Shown: positions 62,423 to 64,000 of the stretch, piece by piece | Layout: the number at the start of each line of letters is the position of its first letter | How positions within the stretch are numbered: position 1 is the stretch's first letter | Source: Paragonimus skrjabini miyazakii | Lineage: Eukaryota; Platyhelminthes; Trematoda; Plagiorchiida; Troglotrematidae | Assembly (NCBI GenBank): GCA_014338405.1 | Contig: JTDE01000180.1 | Location: 62,001 to 126,000, forward strand | Direction: 5' to 3' | DNA length: 64,000 bases | The notes under the pieces: generated by a model | What the model saw: the letters and a program-made list of their open reading frames with translations, nothing else | The model's database searches: none | Told to the model about the DNA's origin: nothing | Position numbers and translations under genes: made by a program

Positions 62423-62552
62423 TATGGAATTAAGAAACGCGAATTTCTCGAAGTATCTGACGCAGAAACTGCTAGAAGGCCATCTACCCCGAGGCATTCG
62501 GAGGTGGGGCTCGGTGCGGCAAAGCGACCGGTTGAAGAAGGGCAGTTTACAG
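62423..62552 (+). CDS. Complexin, exon 3 (end of central helix and start of C-terminal domain)
   Basis: Encodes residues 67-109 plus one base. It starts YGIKKREF, continuing exon 2's IREK to give IREKYGIKKRE; vertebrate complexin 1 has IRDKYGIKKKE at the same place, including the essential tyrosine (Y70 there, Y67 here). The rest (AETARRPSTPRHSEV, AAKRPVEEGQF) is the less conserved C-terminal domain, rich in Pro, Ser and basic residues. Acceptor: TGTACTCAG before 62423; donor: ACAG|GTGAGT. Start phase 0 fits exon 2, end phase 1. If the 206-bp intron 3 were retained, translation would stop two codons later (GE, stop), giving a 111-residue form. Confidence 0.88.
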
Positions 62553-62758
62553 GTGAGTAAATAAGCAATATGGAATCAGTAATAACTATGCGCTGCTAAC
62601 AACGATGACATATTACTCCTGGCAGGTAGAACGTGTGATTCTAATTTTGATAATGTAATACGGCCATTGTGTTTCTACGTAGCGCTGATTAAAAACAGAG
62701 ATGCCAATCTACGTACAATAATCAGCGTGCCGTAAGATTCCATCGCATATCTTTGCAG

Positions 62759-62868
62759 CAGATCCTAATGGCGTTGAAACCAGATCATCATGTGAAACAG
62801 AAACTCCTCGCAAGTTAAAGTTTAACCCCAGAAAACTATTACCAACTTTTAATGTGAATAATGTTTGA
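62759..62868 (+). CDS. Complexin, exon 4 (C-terminal end, inferred)
   Basis: After a 206-bp intron an acceptor (ATCTTTGCAG) opens a frame in the phase required by exon 3. It encodes ADPNGVETRSSCETETPRK, then LKFNPRKLLPTFNVNNV and a TGA at 62866-62868. The final part is basic with spaced hydrophobic residues, which could form an amphipathic membrane-binding end like that of other complexins, but the sequence itself is not conserved and there is no CAAX box. The acceptor is a NAGNAG site (GCAGCAG), so loss of one residue (Ala110) by alternative splicing is possible without a frame change. Support is phase, proximity and an open frame only. Confidence 0.6.
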
Positions 62869-64000
62869 AATACTGAATTACCTCGGGTGGAAACACAAGT
62901 ATTGTCATGTCGGAAAAACGTTATCAGGCTGAGCAGTATAGATGGTAGTACAGAGAATACCAAATTGCTGAGGAACGCCCTTCATAAATGTAGCATATCT
63001 AGAATTTTCTTGGAATAAACTGAAGATTACCCGCACGTTTTATCGGCGCTGATTGCTAGTTATCACTGGATAGTTATAAGAAAACATTTGTGATTAAGAA
63101 GCCACTAACCGTAAGTAAGTGATATTCAAGCTACATCAATGAAAGCGCAGATTACCTAAGAGAAGTTCTTACGACTTCGGTTGCAGAAATATCGTTTTAT
63201 TTTTAGTCAAAAGCTTGTCTCGTATAAGCTATATCAAACATGTGAGGCAACGAACGTTTTGACGTCACTGACTCTCTTGCTTGTGTATCATGCTCCTTTA
63301 GTCCTATCTTCCTGTTGACTAACTAGTGACAGCGACACAGGCTCAGTATGAATCAAAGTACTTTATAATAAAATATAGTATGAAGTAGGTTCAAAACAGT
63401 TACATCTCCTGTCAGCAAGAATGGGTTTACAAGCGAAGCTGTTAGCGGGCTACATATTCCTTCAGAATGATTTTTCCACAAACTTCTTACGTTGTAGTTG
63501 TGAACAAACATGAATAACTAGCAATTTATATCAGTCAGTTTTCAGATTGTCACATTGCAATCAAAGCGCCGCTGAGCAAGTGCAAAGCTGGCATGACTGA
63601 TTATGAGTTGATGAGTTCAATTTAGCAGAGCATATACTGTCTCCGCTGTGGACTTTTGAACAGTGCGAACGTCACTTGTGTACGATTAAGTTTGGAGTTT
63701 CATATTACAGCCCAAGTTATTGCCCAAGTTAACCGGAATTGTGCGATGATTAACACGTTTTCTCCGTGAGAAACTAGGTTGGTGTTGATATCTCGGTCGG
63801 AATGTGTATGAGCACTAACATTCTGATCTAACTTCCTTCCATACTTCGTTGTATCCTAAGTGTCTGCAGCCCTACTGAAAAGTGCAATTGAACATCAACC
63901 AGTGAAAAACCTACATATGAGAGGGATAATAATGCTTTTAATGTATATAGTTGTGTACTGTAAATAAACAGCGAATCTGTCCATTCGGGCTTTTTAATTT
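62869..64000. other. 3' flank of complexin; nothing else seen
   Basis: Contains the candidate 3' untranslated region and then AT-rich sequence with no supportable gene. If complexin has an alternative last exon it could lie here or beyond the window. Confidence 0.4.
63014..63019 (+). terminator. Candidate polyadenylation signal for complexin
   Basis: AATAAA lies 146 bases after the proposed stop codon. This is a usual distance for a short 3' untranslated region. Such hexamers are common in AT-rich DNA, and further candidates exist downstream (for example near 63367). Confidence 0.4.

Larger units (their letters stand above)
24567..62868 (+). other. Complexin gene span, four coding exons
   Basis: Complexin is a small cytosolic presynaptic protein that binds the assembled SNARE complex through its central helix and both clamps spontaneous and promotes calcium-triggered vesicle fusion. 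Joining the four exons gives 145 codons before the stop with intact phases throughout. Domain order is N-terminal helix (1-18), accessory helix (about 31-49), central helix (about 45-67) and C-terminal domain (68-145). Only 438 coding bases are spread over 38 kb. Introns 1 and 2 hold all the PLE copies from 34 kb onward. A 100-N gap leaves intron 1's exact length unknown. Confidence 0.9.

Noticed and set aside
1..64000. CRISPR arrays, bacterial operons, rRNA genes or viral genes
   Set aside because: None were seen: no regularly spaced direct repeats, no dense coding, no rRNA blocks; all polymerase-like sequence is explained by PLE and non-LTR retroelements.

Overview
The window looks like an intron-rich, AT-rich animal genome, most likely a flatworm and probably a digenean trematode (fluke). 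I infer this from the tiny exons separated by introns of up to 23 kb, and from the mix of decayed Penelope-like elements (PLEs) with GIY-YIG endonucleases and an APE-type non-LTR retrotransposon. The species cannot be named from the sequence. There is no bacterial-style gene organisation, and nearly all short open frames are chance or shadows.

The one host gene I can identify is complexin, the presynaptic SNARE-binding protein. It lies on the + strand in four exons: 24567-24621, 47510-47652, 62423-62552 and 62759-62868. Exon phases (1, 0, 1) fit at every junction. The assembled product is 145 residues, against 134 for vertebrate complexin 1. Introns are about 22.9 kb, 14.8 kb and 0.2 kb, so the gene covers 38 kb of the window. 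Two other exon-like blocks (3921-4158 on -, 9377-9536 on +) have splice consensus but no assignment.

Layout: 640-3490 (-) is a broken non-LTR element with endonuclease and reverse transcriptase. 13866-18244 is bounded by a nearly perfect 405-bp inverted repeat and encloses a PLE endonuclease fragment (about 15040-15340) plus unassigned minus-strand frames. A tRNA-like SINE candidate sits at 22506-22588 and a small inverted repeat at 29278-29714. A 100-N assembly gap is at 33139-33238. The region 34423-39762, inside complexin intron 1, is a PLE cluster: an inverted dimer (34423-35321), a 5'-inverted copy (36080-38142) and a solo tail (39571-39762). A 3'-truncated PLE on the minus strand (about 51050-52110) lies in intron 2. 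A slightly GC-richer unclassified stretch is at 54960-56500.

Four PLE tails end in a roughly 41-nt motif resembling a hammerhead ribozyme (34428-34468, 35275-35316, 38232-38272, 39716-39757). The outer stem is preserved by covariation between two copies. The catalytic core is intact in some copies and eroded in others, and stem II is weak. Hammerheads are known from PLEs, so this is the strongest non-coding signal in the window.
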